This document shows positions 3,863 through 5,589 of a stretch of 5,589 nucleotides of DNA, in pieces. The notes under the pieces were generated by a model. That model saw nothing but the letters and a program-made list of their open reading frames with translations, was not told the DNA's origin and made no database searches. The DNA comes from Verrucomicrobiales bacterium (GTDB lineage: Bacteria; Verrucomicrobiota; Verrucomicrobiia; Verrucomicrobiales; V1-33), in contig JALRGB010000469.1 in the NCBI GenBank assembly GCA_023253575.1, positions 1-5,589 on the forward strand, read 5' to 3'. The position numbers and the translations under genes are program-made. The number at the start of each line of letters is the position of its first letter. Position 1 is the stretch's first letter.

Positions 3863-5589
3863 TCATGGCAGCCCCGCCAGCCGCCGCAAGACGGGCAAAT
3901 CACCGTATTTTAAAGCACCCGGCAGGAACCGGATGTCCTGGAAATCAACCGCCCCAGCAAAAAGAAAATCTGTCGGTTCAACGTCCGCCCCAGCCAGTAC
4001 GTCCCGCGCCAGAAAAGCCGTGGCGACGCCGACTGCGGCGTGTGGACCGCGGGCCGTCAGCCGCACGGAAGCCGCCGGATACTGATCCCGCGTTCGACAG
4101 AACTCAATAAGAGTCAGAACATCATGCACGCGCCGGACGAAGAGCGAATGGTTATAGCCATAGGTGTAGGCCGCGGATTCCCGGGGGTTTTGCACCAGCG
4201 GATTCCGATCGAGACCGGGAGCGAAGAGCGGGGAGAGCGCAACGGCGCGCCCGGCCCGGACCTCGGCCAGCGCGCCGGGTGAGGGTATCCCGGAGCCGTC
4301 TAACCAGACGACCACGTCGCCATTCCAATTTTTGGGGTACAGGAACGTGCATGGCACCTCCTCTCCGTGGCTCAGGTTCACAACGGGACCACGATGTTCC
4401 GTGTAATCACCATGGTCTACCTTTGTCACCGCCGCCGCTTCCCATCCGAAATTCCGACCCGTTTCTTCCACCGTGCGACCCAGCACAACCCGCCAGCCAG
4501 CGGCCGCCACTTCCGGCTGCCCGGCCAACTGGGTTTCCGCATCCTCTCGCCACCACTTCAAGACCCGCTTTTCCAGCGAAAGGCCAGTCGCCTCACCCGA
4601 TGGAGGCGGATACTCACCCGTCCACACCGTCATCTCAGCTTGGCTCAAACGACGAAAGTCCTTCTCCACCAAAGCATGCACCGGCAGGTTTAAACCAAGA
4701 TGCTGGTTAAACCACGCATACATCGCGGCCCGACTCGGCGCGTTAAAGTTGTGGCCAAACTCCGTGCGGTCATGCAGCGCAATCCGGCCCGGCCCTCCCT
4801 GTCTCTCCCAATGCCCGCGAAGCTCGGGAAACCCCTTCGATGAAATCTCACGCGTCCAGTCATTCGCCGAAGTCAGCAGCATCGGCTTCGGCGCCCAAAG
4901 CGCCGCTAGCTCGATATTACCCGTGCCCACCCGCAGGCCACTCGCGTTTTCACACGTGCAGCCCCCCTGCATCGCCGTCGAAACCATGACCGCCGGCGCC
5001 AACGCGGCAGGACGGTCGTCCACCGCCCCCAGCAAAAATGTTTGTGTTCCGCCACCGCTGGCCCCAGTCACCCCAATGCGGCGGGCATCCACCTCAGGCA
5101 GAGAGGAAAGAAAATCCAGCGCACGAATGGAATTCCACGTTTGTAGCCCCATCACACTCTGAAACCAGCCTTCCGCACGAGGCGAAAACAACCCCCAATC
5201 GTCAGGACCATTCAGCCCGGGACGCTGCGACTTGAACAAATGCGCAACGTCCATGCCAATCTGCACGCTGTCAGCGTACCCCAGCATGTCGTAATGAAAG
5301 ACCACGCACCCCATGCGCGCCAAATGCACACAACGCGCCTGCAACGGACTGCGGGCCGCCTCGGCAAACACCTCCGCCCCTGTCTCCAGCTCGCGTTTGA
5401 CCCCAGCCTCCCCTTCCTCCATAAACCGTCCACCCGGCCAGTGACCATGAGGACACAACACCCCAGCCCGCCTCCCCGTCACCCCAGCTCCACCGACGCC
5501 CGACTTCGGTCGATAAAGGCTGCCGGTCACATAAAAGCCAGGTGCCGATTCAAAAAAAACTCGCTCCACCGTGTAGTCGTCGCGCTCCA
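3863..5589 (-). CDS. Alpha/beta-hydrolase, acetylxylan-esterase-like, 5' end cut by window edge
   Basis: The 574 visible residues show an alpha/beta-hydrolase of the large acetylxylan-esterase/dienelactone-hydrolase-like group frequent in Planctomycetota and Verrucomicrobiota. It is probably an esterase on carbohydrate substituents, but the substrate is unproven. Numbering from the Val at 5569 (residue 1), FESAPGFYVTGSLYRP (6-21) and VLCPHGHWPGGR (37-48) lead into the hydrolase core. The likely nucleophile is S171 in GASGGG, the acid D237 in SANDWT and the base H273 in FGHNFN. A C-x-C (204, 206) follows in MQGGCTCENASG. Residues about 300-568 form a second part with YGYNHSLFVRRVHDVLTLIEF (470-490), which resembles a degenerate second hydrolase domain. 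The frame is open to the right edge: ERDDYT precedes Val1, so the GTG at 5569 is an internal codon and the true start, with any signal peptide, lies outside. The protein ends at LKYGDLPVLRRLAGLP. From memory, relatives run further, so the C terminus may be shortened. It converges on the protease gene. Confidence 0.88.
   Translation of the reverse strand, partial: ERDDYTVERVFFESAPGFYVTGSLYRPKSGVGGAGVTGRRAGVLCPHGHWPGGRFMEEGEAGVKRELETGAEVFAEAARSPLQARCVHLARMGCVVFHYDMLGYADSVQIGMDVAHLFKSQRPGLNGPDDWGLFSPRAEGWFQSVMGLQTWNSIRALDFLSSLPEVDARRIGVTGASGGGTQTFLLGAVDDRPAALAPAVMVSTAMQGGCTCENASGLRVGTGNIELAALWAPKPMLLTSANDWTREISSKGFPELRGHWERQGGPGRIALHDRTEFGHNFNAPSRAAMYAWFNQHLGLNLPVHALVEKDFRRLSQAEMTVWTGEYPPPSGEATGLSLEKRVLKWWREDAETQLAGQPEVAAAGWRVVLGRTVEETGRNFGWEAAAVTKVDHGDYTEHRGPVVNLSHGEEVPCTFLYPKNWNGDVVVWLDGSGIPSPGALAEVRAGRAVALSPLFAPGLDRNPLVQNPRESAAYTYGYNHSLFVRRVHDVLTLIEFCRTRDQYPAASVRLTARGPHAAVGVATAFLARDVLAGADVEPTDFLFAGAVDFQDIRFLPGALKYGDLPVLRRLAGLP

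Noticed and set aside
3105..4085. Plus-strand open frame of 326 codons overlapping the CPBP protease and the esterase end
   Set aside because: It is out of frame with the protease, whose motifs are unambiguous, and runs across the convergent junction. The product is Arg/Ala-rich without family features.
4473..5162. Plus-strand open frame of 229 codons opposite the esterase
   Set aside because: It is antisense to a well-supported hydrolase with an intact catalytic triad. The product is Ser/Pro/Arg-rich with no domain.
1..5589. A novel defence, mobile or CRISPR-type system
   Set aside because: All five genes but the 102-residue protein fit well-known enzyme families. I see no repeats of CRISPR type, integrase, transposase, toxin-antitoxin pair, tRNA or att-like duplication.

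Overview
The window is a high-GC (by eye, roughly 60% or more), gene-dense stretch of a bacterial chromosome. It holds five protein-coding genes, two of them cut by the window edges, and no RNA gene, CRISPR array, transposase or phage gene that I can see. A secreted formylglycine sulfatase, a large two-part alpha/beta-hydrolase of the acetylxylan-esterase-like type and weak Shine-Dalgarno signals point to the Planctomycetota-Verrucomicrobiota-Chlamydiota group. The small protein next to bioA and the style of the BioA sequence make Verrucomicrobiota (Opitutae-like) my best guess. This is inference from remembered protein styles, not from a search.

Left part (1-2630, minus strand): three genes run in the order sulfatase, 102-residue unknown protein, bioA. 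Gaps are 16 and 9 bases, so they look like one transcription unit read leftward. bioA is cut by the left edge after about 259 residues. The pairing of an exported sulfatase with a cytoplasmic biotin enzyme has no obvious metabolic logic and may reflect shared transcription only.

Middle (2631-2835): a 205-base divergent intergenic region with short palindromes and three copies of an 11-base GC-rich repeat. It must hold the promoters for the leftward sulfatase unit and for the rightward membrane protease gene.

Right part (2836-5589): a CPBP-type (CAAX protease/bacteriocin-processing) intramembrane protease is read rightward. It converges, with only 16 bases between stop codons, on a leftward alpha/beta-hydrolase gene whose start lies beyond the right edge.

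Sulfatase and esterase could both remove substituents (sulfate, acyl groups) from polysaccharides, a common lifestyle in these phyla, but they are in separate transcription units. Overall the region looks like ordinary chromosomal content. The points most worth a second look are the BioK-like (possibly lysine-using) features of BioA, the uncharacterised 102-residue protein in frame with bioA, the missing Asn in the third CPBP motif, and the repeats in the divergent promoter region.
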